Shown here: in pieces, positions 7,551 through 15,844 of the stretch
Numbering within the stretch: the first letter of the stretch is position 1
Layout of the letters: each line of letters starts with the position of its first letter
Assembly: GCA_002440745.1 (NCBI GenBank)
Contig: DJVB01000025.1
Location: 1 to 50,084 of the forward strand
Source of the DNA: Bacteroidales bacterium UBA6267
Lineage (GTDB): Bacteria > Bacteroidota > Bacteroidia > Bacteroidales > UBA1556
Length of the DNA stretch: 50,084 bases
Direction of reading: 5' to 3'
The notes under the pieces: generated by a model
What the model saw: only the letters and a program-made list of their open reading frames with translations
Told to the model about the DNA's origin: nothing
The model's database searches: none
Position numbers and translations under genes: made by a program

Positions 7551-8843
7551 ATGAATGCAGGATTAAGTACAAAAAATGCCCCCTCTCCAAAAGTAGTTTT
7601 ACCCCATTACGTTTATGGTGCATTTGCATTTCTGACAGCGGCGATAATGATGTTTTTTGCCTCCGGCGAAATGGCTATAACCACCCTAAGTCCCAAAATT
7701 TTGGCTGTAGTTCATCTACTCATACTTGGCTGGATAACCATGATTATTTTTGGCGCTCTATATCAACTTTTACCGGTAGTAATGGAAGTAAAACTCTTTA
7801 GCGAGACCCTTGCGATAATAAGTTTTATACTTTTGGCTGTTGGCACCCCGCTTATGGTTTTCAGCTTCTGGACCGCTTTTATTGGGCCCACTGTGAGCAT
7901 AATGGCCGGAGGAACGGCAGTGATTTTGTCGGCAATTATTTTTGCAATAAACACCTTATTAACTGCCCGAAAATCTCCTGTTAAAACCATTGAAAACCGA
8001 TTCATAATTACTTCGGTTATCTATTTGCTTATCACCATTTTCATCGGAATTTTCATCATCATCAAACCGGCAATTTTAGGTCAAAATTTTCTGCAAATCC
8101 ATATCCATTTTGGAATTATTGGATGGTTTATGATGTTGGTTGCAGGAGTAGCTTCTGTGCTTCTGCCTATGTTTTTCATTGCTCACAATCTCCAAAAGAA
8201 ATATCTCCATGCAGCCTATTTTTTAATAAATGGAGGCCTAATCGCATATTCAACCGCCATGTTTTTCAAAGCGCATGATGTAGTTATTTTCTTAACCGCA
8301 GCAATAATAATTTCCGGATTCTTTCTATTTATCCGTTACAATTTCGATGCTTACAAAGCTCGTCTGCGCAAAAAACTCGACATTGGCATGAAACACACCG
8401 TGATGGCTTTTGTGTTGTTGATGATTACATTAATAGCAGCTCTATTGAGCGCTACGGGCGATTTGCTTCCCGTTAAATTCGCCACAAAAATGAACCTCAT
8501 CTACGGTTTAGCGCTAATTCCGGGATTTTTAACGGCAATTATTCTTGGTCAAATGTATAAAACCCTCCCTTTTATTGTTTGGTTAAAGAAATATCAGGAT
8601 AAAGTTGGTAAATTCAAAACCCCACTTCCGGCAGATTTGCACTCCGAAAAAGCAGCTCAAGTTCATTATTACAGCTATCTCGTTGCAATTGTGGCGTTTG
8701 TTTTTGCAGCATTATTTTCGCAAAAAATTCTAATGCAAATCGGTTCAGTTTTCTTAGTGATTACCGCAGCTTTATATGCTTTTAATACAGTGAAAATTGT
8801 GCTTCATAAGGAAAATATTCAACCTTTGAACTTTAAAAAGTAA
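7551..8843 (+). CDS. Multi-pass membrane protein, NnrS / heme-copper oxidase subunit I-like
   Basis: A 430-residue integral membrane protein with about 11-12 hydrophobic helices. Histidines sit in or at the edges of membrane helices: HYVYGA at the N-terminus, VVHLLILGWITMIIFGALYQLLPV, IHIHFGIIGWFMMLVAGVASVLLP and MKHTVMAF. This pattern resembles the heme-ligand helices of heme-copper oxidase subunit I and the heme/copper membrane protein NnrS. It lacks the complete copper-site histidine set of a true oxidase as far as I can see, so it is probably a heme-containing relative. It lies 4 bp after the DUF1858/DUF2249 gene and 27 bp before the MIP18 gene, suggesting one operon. Role in nitric-oxide stress or respiration is inferred from this context. 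Confidence 0.75.
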   Translation: MNAGLSTKNAPSPKVVLPHYVYGAFAFLTAAIMMFFASGEMAITTLSPKILAVVHLLILGWITMIIFGALYQLLPVVMEVKLFSETLAIISFILLAVGTPLMVFSFWTAFIGPTVSIMAGGTAVILSAIIFAINTLLTARKSPVKTIENRFIITSVIYLLITIFIGIFIIIKPAILGQNFLQIHIHFGIIGWFMMLVAGVASVLLPMFFIAHNLQKKYLHAAYFLINGGLIAYSTAMFFKAHDVVIFLTAAIIISGFFLFIRYNFDAYKARLRKKLDIGMKHTVMAFVLLMITLIAALLSATGDLLPVKFATKMNLIYGLALIPGFLTAIILGQMYKTLPFIVWLKKYQDKVGKFKTPLPADLHSEKAAQVHYYSYLVAIVAFVFAALFSQKILMQIGSVFLVITAALYAFNTVKIVLHKENIQPLNFKK

Positions 8844-8870
8844 TTATAAATATCTAAATATCATAATATT

Positions 8871-9194
8871 ATGTCAAATATAGCAAAACTTTCTCCAAGA
8901 GAACAAGAAGTGCTTGAGGTTATTAAAATGGTGCCTGACCCGGAGGTTGGAATCAATATCGTAGATTTGGGATTGATCTATGAAGTGGAAATCTCAGATA
9001 TTCAGAAAACCATAGATGTGGATATGACCCTGTCTGCTCGCGGCTGTCCGGTGGGCGACACCATAATATTGCACGTTAAAACTGTCTTGGAAAATATGTT
9101 TCCCGGTTATCAAGCCAAAGTGAACTTAGTTTGGGAGCCTCGCTGGACTCCGGATATGATTACTCCGGAAGGTCGAGAACAGATTAATTATTAG
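8871..9194 (+). CDS. Metal-sulfur cluster assembly factor (MIP18/DUF59 family, SufT/PaaD-like)
   Basis: A 107-residue single-domain MIP18 protein. The DPEVGINIVDLGLIY motif (residues 23-37) and the TLSARGCPVGD motif with conserved Cys59 are both intact. Members of the family help in Fe-S cluster maturation. The C-terminal WEPRWTPDMITPEGREQ is the extension typical of the PaaD/SufT group. Its position downstream of a redox membrane protein and upstream of an Rrf2 regulator fits a cluster that needs or senses Fe-S cofactors. No suf or isc genes are adjacent. Confidence 0.9.
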   Translation: MSNIAKLSPREQEVLEVIKMVPDPEVGINIVDLGLIYEVEISDIQKTIDVDMTLSARGCPVGDTIILHVKTVLENMFPGYQAKVNLVWEPRWTPDMITPEGREQINY

Positions 9195-9220
9195 CATCCA
9201 TAGTGTTTAAACTCTCCTTA

Positions 9221-9269
9221 GAATGGAATTTGCAGTCTAATATAAAAGGTAAAATTGCAAATTCCATTC
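9221..9269. repeat. 14-bp perfect inverted repeat before the Rrf2 regulator gene
   Basis: GAATGGAATTTGCA (9221-9234) and TGCAAATTCCATTC (9256-9269) are exact inverted copies separated by 21 bp. They lie between the MIP18 gene and the promoter of the Rrf2 gene. No T tract follows the right arm, so an operator is a serious alternative to a terminator. Confidence 0.6.
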
Positions 9270-9293
9270 ATTTCAATAAGCCTATTTTAATAT

Positions 9294-9301
9294 TACTTTT
9301 G
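9294..9301 (+). promoter_or_regulatory. -7 promoter box (TACTTTTG) of the Rrf2 gene
   Basis: TACTTTTG matches TAnnTTTG. Its last base is only 5 nt before the ATG at 9306, which would make the mRNA leaderless or nearly so. Confidence 0.6.
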
Positions 9302-9305
9302 CCCA

Positions 9306-9734
9306 ATGATTTTTAGCAGATCTACAGAATATGGAATAAAAGCCGTGCTGTTTCTCGCCCTACATTGTGGGGATGGACAGCGATATGGCATAAAAACCAT
9401 TGCCAAAAACTTGAATTTGCCTGAGCCATTCATGGGTAAAGTATTGCAAATTTTGTCACGCAAAGGGATAATTAGTTCAATAAAAGGCCCTAATGGCGGC
9501 TTCTTTTTTCGGCAAGAGGAACTCAGCCGTCCCATGCTTGATGTGGTGGATGCCATTGACGGATTACACATTTTTAAGCAGTGCGCCATTGGCATCAATC
9601 ATTGCGACGATAATCATCCTTGCCCGGTTCATCAATATTACGGGCCGGCTCGTGACTTGCTTTATCAAGCACTGAAAACAAGAACAATTGCCGATTTTAC
9701 TACAGATTTAGAACAAGGCATTTCCTTTTTATAA
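9306..9734 (+). CDS. Rrf2 family transcriptional regulator with three-cysteine motif
   Basis: A 142-residue Rrf2-type winged-helix regulator: MIFSRSTEYGIKAVLFLA is the family start, and KGIISSIKGPNGGF is the wing region. Cys93, Cys100 and Cys106 (CX6CX5C) match the three-cysteine cluster-binding loop of IscR, NsrR and RsrR, so it probably carries an Fe-S cluster and senses nitric oxide, iron-sulfur status or redox state. It follows the DUF1858, membrane protein and MIP18 genes, its likely targets. The start is well supported by homology, and the promoter is so close that translation may be leaderless. NsrR-like versus IscR-like function cannot be decided here. Confidence 0.92.
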   Translation: MIFSRSTEYGIKAVLFLALHCGDGQRYGIKTIAKNLNLPEPFMGKVLQILSRKGIISSIKGPNGGFFFRQEELSRPMLDVVDAIDGLHIFKQCAIGINHCDDNHPCPVHQYYGPARDLLYQALKTRTIADFTTDLEQGISFL

Positions 9735-9765
9735 AATTTCCTTTACTACAAACCATTTTTTATAA

Positions 9766-9824
9766 CTGATTTAGGTCAGATTTATACCTAATTTAATTTG
9801 ATAAATATTATCGTTATAAATCAG
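9766..9824. repeat. Nested inverted repeats between the Rrf2 and crotonase genes
   Basis: CTGATTTA (9766-9773) pairs with TAAATCAG (9817-9824). Inside it TTAGGT (9771-9776) pairs with ACCTAA (9786-9791), and GATAA pairs with TTATC further on. The two sets overlap by a few bases and could form alternative structures. The rest of the 9735-9957 gap shows no gene. Confidence 0.35.
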
Positions 9825-9957
9825 GAGAATTTACATAAATTTGGCCCTCCAAACATCTTAGTTTCAAGATAGATTTTTAACCTGAATTCTTCTCTTTAAT
9901 TTATGTTTAAATCTTCCAAGAGACAAAATATACAAACATCTATATAATTTCTAACCA

Positions 9958-10725
9958 ATGGATTATCAAATTTTAAAATCAAATCTCTCCGAAGGCATTT
10001 TATGGGTTACAATTTCAAGACCCGAAGCTCTCAATGCACTCAACACTCGCTTTTTTGATGAAATGAATTCCCTCCTCGACAGCTACGAATCCGATGAGAC
10101 TATTCGGGTGATGGTACTTACAGGCGAAGGAAAAGCATTCGTTGCCGGAGCCGATATCGCCGAAATGGTCAACAAAAACGAACATGAAGGCGCTGCATTT
10201 TCTGAGTATGGTCAGCGAACTTTTAACCGGATTGGTGCAATGCCTTTTCCTGTGATGGCTGCCATTAACGGATTTGCCCTTGGTGGAGGTTGCGAATTGG
10301 CTATGGCCTGCGATTTTCGCATAGCCGGAAGCAAAGCCAAATTTGGTCAACCCGAAGTGAACTTAGGCCTTATACCGGGTTATGCGGGCACACAACGCCT
10401 GAGTCGCCTTACCAATCTTGGCGATGCGCTTTACCTCCTTACCACCGCAGATATGATAACTGCCGATGAAGCTTTACGTATGGGGTTAGTGCAGAAAGTT
10501 GTTGAACAAGAACAACTTATGGAAGAAGTGGAGAAAATGGCCAAAAACATTGCCTCCAAAGGACCAAAAGCTGTGAGGAAAGTAAAAATGGTTACACGGC
10601 ATGGTTATCACCTTACTTTCGCACAAGGCCAAACCCTTGAAACAGACGAATTTGGTAGTCTTTTTGGAAATGAAGGCACCGAAGGAATGAAAGCCTTTTT
10701 AGAGAAACGTAAACCAAACTGGTAA
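9958..10725 (+). CDS. Enoyl-CoA hydratase/isomerase (crotonase family)
   Basis: A 255-residue crotonase-fold enzyme that hydrates trans-2-enoyl-CoA in fatty-acid beta-oxidation or butanoate metabolism. The oxyanion-hole segments AFVAGADIAEM and FALGGGCELAMACDFRIA are intact, and the two catalytic glutamates are present in GGGCELA and FGQPEVNLGLIPGYAGTQRL. No fused dehydrogenase domain is present. It is followed by a 3-hydroxyacyl-CoA dehydrogenase and a thiolase, giving a complete hydration-oxidation-thiolysis set. The 126-bp gap to the next gene is filled by a GT/CA-rich repeat. Chain-length preference is unknown. Confidence 0.93.
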   Translation: MDYQILKSNLSEGILWVTISRPEALNALNTRFFDEMNSLLDSYESDETIRVMVLTGEGKAFVAGADIAEMVNKNEHEGAAFSEYGQRTFNRIGAMPFPVMAAINGFALGGGCELAMACDFRIAGSKAKFGQPEVNLGLIPGYAGTQRLSRLTNLGDALYLLTTADMITADEALRMGLVQKVVEQEQLMEEVEKMAKNIASKGPKAVRKVKMVTRHGYHLTFAQGQTLETDEFGSLFGNEGTEGMKAFLEKRKPNW

Positions 10726-10733
10726 GGATAAAA

Positions 10734-10837
10734 TGTTTGGTGTTTGTTGTTTTGTGTTTGTTGTTAGATTCGAGATACCCACAACAATCAACACCAAACA
10801 ATAAACAATAAACACCAAACAACAAACAACGAACAAC
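10734..10837. repeat. Strand-asymmetric low-complexity repeat (GTTTGTTG then CAAACAAC)
   Basis: From 10734 to 10766 the + strand is almost only G and T in units such as GTTTGGTGTTTGTTG. From 10781 to 10837 it is C and A in units such as CAACACCAAACAATAAA. The halves are near inverse complements and could fold into a long imperfect hairpin between the crotonase and dehydrogenase genes. There is no regular repeat/spacer period. Confidence 0.7.
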
Positions 10838-10851
10838 TTAACATACAAAAT

Positions 10852-12189
10852 ATGAAATACGAAGAAAGATTACAAAACGTAACAGTGCTGGGAGCTGCCG
10901 GAAAGATGGGCAGCGGCATTTTGTTGCTAACCGCGGTGGAAATGGCCAATCTGAGCCTTCAACCCGAAAACAAAGACAAAACCTATGTGCTTAACGCCAT
11001 GGATGTCAGTGATAAAGCTCTTTTCGACCTGATGGGATACCTTAGGGACCAAGTGCGCAAGATTGCTGAGAAAAACACAGTGCCGCTGCGTAAACTCTAT
11101 GCCGACCGTGAAGATTTGATTGAAAATTTTCAGGTAATCGACGAGTATATCTTCCGCGTGCTTAATATTGTTCGCCCAACAACTGCTGTTGAAGTAGCTT
11201 ATGGCTCGCACATCGTGTTTGAAGCAATCAAGGAAGACCCTGCTCTTAAAAACAAGGTTTTAGGTTCAATCAAACAGAATTCAAAAGTGGAGCCTTGGTT
11301 TTTCACAAACACCTCTTCAATTCCAATCACAGAATTAGACGAAAATGCCGGACTTGATGGCAAAGTGATAGGATTCCATTTCTACAATCCACCTGCTGTT
11401 CAAAAACTTGTGGAAGTAATTCGCTCAAAACATACTACCGATGATGTGTATGAATTTGCCTTACAATATGCCAAAAATCTCAAAAAAGTGGTTGTACCTT
11501 CCAACGATTATGCAGGATTCATCGGAAACGGTCATTTTATGCGCGATGCGCTCCATGGTATCAATGAAGCTGAACGCCTTACTGCCGAATTAGGTTATGT
11601 ACAAGCAGTTTATGCAATCAACAAAGTTTCGCAGGATTATTTAGTTCGTCCAATGGGAATCTTCCAACTTATTGATTATGTTGGTGTTGAAGTGTGCAAA
11701 TATATCATGGGCGTTATGAATCCATATCTCGAAAACGAAGATTTGCATTCTGCACTTTTAGACAAAATGGTTTCTCAAGGTGTAATGGGAGGTCAGTATG
11801 CAAGTGGTGCTCAGAAAGATGGATTTTTGAAATACGATAAAGGTCGTCCGGTGGCAATTTGGGATGTTGAAAAACAGGAATATGTTGCTATTGAAGGATT
11901 TGCAGCAGACGTTGATGCTTGGTTAGGCGCTGCTCCTGCAAAACTTCAACCTTGGAAATCGGTTAATTTCAGCAAAGCTAAAAATCAGATTTTAGAGGAA
12001 ACTTTTGCAGAAATGAACACCATGACTACCCATGGTGCTATCCTTGCCAAAGCCTATAACAAAAGGTCGAATGAAATTGGAAATCTGTTGGTTAGCTCAA
12101 ATGTAGCAGCCAATGCTGAAGATGTGAACACAGTGATGCTCACAGGATTCTATCATGCTTACGGCCCTATCAACGAGTATTTAAAATAG
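10852..12189 (+). CDS. 3-hydroxyacyl-CoA dehydrogenase family protein
   Basis: A 445-residue NAD-dependent dehydrogenase. The N-terminal Rossmann motif is VTVLGAAGKMGSG (residues 10-22). EVAYGSHIVFEAIKED and the NTSSIPITEL stretch are typical of the family, and the catalytic histidine lies in GFHFYNPPAVQKLVEV. A C-terminal helical domain follows, including NDYAGFIGNGHFMRDAL. It oxidises 3-hydroxyacyl-CoA to 3-oxoacyl-CoA, the step between its crotonase and thiolase neighbours. It is longer than the common ~285-residue HBD type, with an inserted helical segment after the first strand and an extended C-terminus, a form I associate with Bacteroidota. The thiolase follows after 24 bp. Confidence 0.88.
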   Translation: MKYEERLQNVTVLGAAGKMGSGILLLTAVEMANLSLQPENKDKTYVLNAMDVSDKALFDLMGYLRDQVRKIAEKNTVPLRKLYADREDLIENFQVIDEYIFRVLNIVRPTTAVEVAYGSHIVFEAIKEDPALKNKVLGSIKQNSKVEPWFFTNTSSIPITELDENAGLDGKVIGFHFYNPPAVQKLVEVIRSKHTTDDVYEFALQYAKNLKKVVVPSNDYAGFIGNGHFMRDALHGINEAERLTAELGYVQAVYAINKVSQDYLVRPMGIFQLIDYVGVEVCKYIMGVMNPYLENEDLHSALLDKMVSQGVMGGQYASGAQKDGFLKYDKGRPVAIWDVEKQEYVAIEGFAADVDAWLGAAPAKLQPWKSVNFSKAKNQILEETFAEMNTMTTHGAILAKAYNKRSNEIGNLLVSSNVAANAEDVNTVMLTGFYHAYGPINEYLK

Positions 12190-12213
12190 TGTAAACATCA
12201 AAAAACGAAGATT

Positions 12214-13455
12214 ATGATACCTCATAAAAAAGTATATATGTACGGCGGATACAACACCATTTCAATGGGTACAGGCCGTAAAGAGTTCAATCCAAAAAAA
12301 GCTCGTCCGGGCTTGGAGCATTATATTAAAGAAGCCGGTCAAGGAACATTGGCGCAGATTGGCGGTGCAGCAAACGTAGATGAAGGAGTCATTGGCAACT
12401 TCATGGCAGCTCGTTTCAACAATCAAGCTAATCTCCCCGGATTTTTACCTATGATTGATGAAGGTTTATCAATGAAACCGGGAGTGTCGGTTGAAGGAGC
12501 ATGCGGATCAGGAGGTTTGGCACTTCAAGCCGGAATCAGATCAGTGCTTTCAGGGTCAGCCGAGGTAGCTTTATCGCTCGGTGTTGAAGTTCAGAATACC
12601 TACAAAGCCATCTATGGAGCTGATATATTAGCAGGTGCAGGCTGGTATCCAAAGCGTAAAGCCGGTCATGCTTATTTTTTCCCGGGCCAGTTTAGCGATC
12701 GTGCCGGTGCTTATTTTGAGAAATATGGTAAAGATTATGCCCGTCAAGGAATGTCGCGTTGGTATGCAAATGCCATTGAGAATGCCCGCCTTGACCCAAC
12801 AGCTCAGGAGTATCACAACACCACTCCCGACCCATATACAACTTGTCTGAAAATGGAACCCAATGGAAAATTCTTTGTTGACAATCTGAACGTACTCGAT
12901 TGCTCCAAAGTTTCGGATGGAGCTTCAGCAATTGCTGTATTAAGCGAAGAAGGTTTAAAGCGAATTGGCATTGACAAGTCAGAAGCCGTTGAGGTGGTAT
13001 GCTACGTTCAGGCTCAGCGCGATATCACCAAAGACCCATCGGATTTGACAGAGCTCGAAGCTATCAAATATGCTGTACAAAAAGCTATGGCAGAATTGGG
13101 CATTACAGCTAAAGACCTTGCCACTGTTGAACTTCACGATTGCTTTAGCATTGCCGGCATTCTCACAGTTGAAGCACTTGGTTTAGCTGAAAAAGGCAAA
13201 GGAGCTCAATTTGTCAGTGACGGACACACAAGCCGCACAGGTTTTATTCCAATGAATACCACAGGTGGTTTGATTGGTTGGGGTCATCCAACAGGGGGAA
13301 CAGGTGTCCATCAGGCAGTTACCATTTGGCAACAACTTACCGGTCGTGCCGGAGATGCTCAAATCAATATTCCTGCCGACCGTCCTTATGGCATGACCAT
13401 AAATATGGGTGGTGATGATGTTACGATTTCGGTAATTATTTACAAACGAGGATAA
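12214..13455 (+). CDS. Thiolase family protein (SCP2-type acetyl-CoA acyltransferase)
   Basis: A 413-residue thiolase completing a beta-oxidation set. The nucleophilic cysteine is in VEGACGSGGLALQAG (about residue 97). The histidine motif is VELHDCFSIAGILTVEALGL, which is the SCP2/SCPx form rather than the classic NEAFA form, and GHPTGGTGVHQ is the C-terminal GHP motif. It cleaves 3-oxoacyl-CoA with CoA to give acetyl-CoA. The stop is followed by a strong terminator (13467-13499), so the crotonase-dehydrogenase-thiolase set forms its own unit, separate from aconitase. Confidence 0.92.
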   Translation: MIPHKKVYMYGGYNTISMGTGRKEFNPKKARPGLEHYIKEAGQGTLAQIGGAANVDEGVIGNFMAARFNNQANLPGFLPMIDEGLSMKPGVSVEGACGSGGLALQAGIRSVLSGSAEVALSLGVEVQNTYKAIYGADILAGAGWYPKRKAGHAYFFPGQFSDRAGAYFEKYGKDYARQGMSRWYANAIENARLDPTAQEYHNTTPDPYTTCLKMEPNGKFFVDNLNVLDCSKVSDGASAIAVLSEEGLKRIGIDKSEAVEVVCYVQAQRDITKDPSDLTELEAIKYAVQKAMAELGITAKDLATVELHDCFSIAGILTVEALGLAEKGKGAQFVSDGHTSRTGFIPMNTTGGLIGWGHPTGGTGVHQAVTIWQQLTGRAGDAQINIPADRPYGMTINMGGDDVTISVIIYKRG

Positions 13456-13466
13456 TATACTATTAC

Positions 13467-13499
13467 GAACTGGTCGAAAATCTCGGCCAGTTCTTTTTT
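13467..13499 (+). terminator. Rho-independent terminator after the thiolase gene
   Basis: GAACTGG (13467-13473) pairs with CCAGTTC (13487-13493), followed by TTTTTTC. Confidence 0.85.
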
Positions 13500-13524
13500 C
13501 AAACAAACAATAAAAGTCAATAAC

Positions 13525-15786
13525 ATGTTGGTTGATATGAATTTAGTTCGTTCGGTTTATCAAAAAATAGATGCGAACGTTGATAAAACAAGACAAAGGT
13601 TAGGTCGTCCGATGACTTTAGCCGAAAAGATTCTCTATTCGCATTTGTTCGAAGATGAGGACACAATTTTTGAACGCGGAAAATCTTATGTCAATTTCAA
13701 GGTTGACCGTGTAGCCATGCAGGATGCAACTGCTCAAATGGCGCTTTTGCAGTTTATGAATGCCGGAAAAGCTAAAGTTGCAGTTCCAAGTTCGGTGCAT
13801 TGCGACCACTTGATTCAGGCGTATAAAGGCTCGGCAGATGACCTTTCGGATGCGGTGATAACCAATAAAGAAGTGTATGATTTCTTGGAATCGGTTTCCA
13901 ATAAATATGGAATCGGCTTCTGGAAACCCGGAGCAGGAATTATTCACCAAGTGGTTTTAGAAAACTATGCTTTCCCGGGAGGATTGATGATAGGCACTGA
14001 TTCCCATACGGTTAACGCCGGAGGATTGGGAATGGTTGCCGTGGGTGTTGGTGGTGCAGACGCGGTAGATGTGATGGCCGGAATGGCTTGGGAGCTAAAA
14101 TTCCCCAAACTTATCGGAGTAAAACTTACCGGAAAACTCAACGGTTGGACTTCGGCCAAAGACATCATCCTTAAAGTAGCCGGAATTCTCACCGTTAAAG
14201 GCGGTACAGGTGCAATTGTGGAATATTTTGGCGAAGGTGCCGAATCGCTTTCAGCTACCGGAAAAGGCACCATCTGTAATATGGGTGCCGAGATTGGAGC
14301 AACAAATTCCATTTTTGCCTACGACCGCAAAATGGCTGATTATCTGATTGCTACCAAAAGAGCTGAGGTTGTGGCTGAGGCTGATAAAATTGCACATCAT
14401 CTTCGTGCTGACGATGAAGTGTATGCAAATCCTGAAAAATATTACGACCAACTTATCGAGATTAATTTAGATGAGTTGATGCCTCACTTGAATGGACCTT
14501 TCACTCCTGACCGCGATACTCCGGTTAATAAAATGGCCGAAGAGGTTCGTAAAAACGATTGGCCTTTGGAAGTTGAATGGGGTTTGATTGGTAGTTGCAC
14601 AAACTCTTCTTATGAAGACTTATCACGTGCTGCCTCTATCGCAAAACAAGCTGCAGAAAAAGGACTTAAAGCAAGAGCCGGATTTGGAATAAACCCTGGA
14701 AGTGAGCAAGTGCGTTACACTGCCGAGCGGGATGGTTTGCTCAAGACTTTCACCGATTTGGGAGCATTAATATTCACAAATGCTTGCGGACCATGTATCG
14801 GTCAGTGGAAACGTGATGATATTGAAGGTAATCGTAAAAACACAATAGTTCATTCGTTCAACCGCAACTTCACAAAGCGTGCTGACGGTAATCCAAATAC
14901 TTATGCTTTTGTTGCATCACCTGAAATGGTGGCAGCACTTGCAATTGCAGGACGTTTGGATTTCAACCCAATCACCGACACGCTATTCAACGATAAAGGA
15001 GAAGAGGTGAGGTTAGAAGGCCCAAATGGATATGAACTTCCTCCCCAAGGTTTCGATGTGGATGATGCAGGATATCAGGCGCCTGCAGAAGATGGAAGCG
15101 GCATCGTTGTGAAAGTCGCTCCTGACTCCAACCGTTTGCAATTGCTAACTCCATTTGCCCCTTGGGACGGAAAAGATTTTATGGGAATGAATCTGCTAAT
15201 CCAAGCTCAGGGCAAATGCACAACCGACCATATTTCCATGGCCGGCCCGTGGTTGCGCTATCGTGGACATTTGGATAATATTTCAAATAATATGCTCATC
15301 GGAGCCATCAACCGTTTCAATGGTGAGGCCAATAAAGTGAAAAACCAGCTTACTGGAAAATTTATTCCGGTGCCTGATGCTGCACGTGCCTATAAGGCAG
15401 CCGGTTCAGGTTCGATTGTGATTGGTGATGAAAACTATGGCGAAGGCTCCTCCCGCGAACACGCTGCTATGGAACCCAGAAACCTCGGTGTTAAAGCTGT
15501 TTTAGTCCGCTCATTTGCACGTATCCACGAAACAAATCTTAAAAAGCAAGGTATGTTGGCGCTTACTTTTGCAAATCCTGCCGATTATGATAAAGTTCAG
15601 GAAGACGATCGTATCGACCTGCTTGGCTTAACTGAAATGGCTCCAGGCAAACCTTTGACTGTCAGACTACACCATAGCGACGGGTCGATGGATGAATTTG
15701 CAGTGAATCATACCTTCAACGAAAACCAAATCGGTTGGTTCGTTGCCGGTTCAGCATTGAACCTTATCGCTAAAGAGAATCAATAA
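13525..15786 (+). CDS. acn: Aconitate hydratase
   Basis: A 753-residue aconitase of the mitochondrial-like type usual in Bacteroidota, interconverting citrate and isocitrate in the TCA cycle. Cysteine ligands for the [4Fe-4S] cluster are in GSCTNSS (about residue 357) and NACGPCIGQW (about 421 and 424). The substrate-binding motifs GTDSHT and GDENYGEGSSREHAAMEPR are intact. A strong terminator follows. The gene downstream is the next enzyme in the pathway, isocitrate dehydrogenase. Confidence 0.96.
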   Translation: MLVDMNLVRSVYQKIDANVDKTRQRLGRPMTLAEKILYSHLFEDEDTIFERGKSYVNFKVDRVAMQDATAQMALLQFMNAGKAKVAVPSSVHCDHLIQAYKGSADDLSDAVITNKEVYDFLESVSNKYGIGFWKPGAGIIHQVVLENYAFPGGLMIGTDSHTVNAGGLGMVAVGVGGADAVDVMAGMAWELKFPKLIGVKLTGKLNGWTSAKDIILKVAGILTVKGGTGAIVEYFGEGAESLSATGKGTICNMGAEIGATNSIFAYDRKMADYLIATKRAEVVAEADKIAHHLRADDEVYANPEKYYDQLIEINLDELMPHLNGPFTPDRDTPVNKMAEEVRKNDWPLEVEWGLIGSCTNSSYEDLSRAASIAKQAAEKGLKARAGFGINPGSEQVRYTAERDGLLKTFTDLGALIFTNACGPCIGQWKRDDIEGNRKNTIVHSFNRNFTKRADGNPNTYAFVASPEMVAALAIAGRLDFNPITDTLFNDKGEEVRLEGPNGYELPPQGFDVDDAGYQAPAEDGSGIVVKVAPDSNRLQLLTPFAPWDGKDFMGMNLLIQAQGKCTTDHISMAGPWLRYRGHLDNISNNMLIGAINRFNGEANKVKNQLTGKFIPVPDAARAYKAAGSGSIVIGDENYGEGSSREHAAMEPRNLGVKAVLVRSFARIHETNLKKQGMLALTFANPADYDKVQEDDRIDLLGLTEMAPGKPLTVRLHHSDGSMDEFAVNHTFNENQIGWFVAGSALNLIAKENQ

Positions 15787-15796
15787 TATATTATTC

Positions 15797-15832
15797 GAGA
15801 GCAGAAACCCCCATTTCTGCTCTCTTTTTTTT
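15797..15832 (+). terminator. Rho-independent terminator after aconitase
   Basis: GAGAGCAGAAA (15797-15807) pairs perfectly with TTTCTGCTCTC (15814-15824), followed by eight T residues. It isolates acn from icd. Confidence 0.95.
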
Positions 15833-15844
15833 AAACAAACGAAT

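Noticed and set aside
10734..10837. The GT/CA-rich block as a possible CRISPR array
   Set aside because: The units are short, irregular and without unique spacers of constant length, and no cas genes are present.
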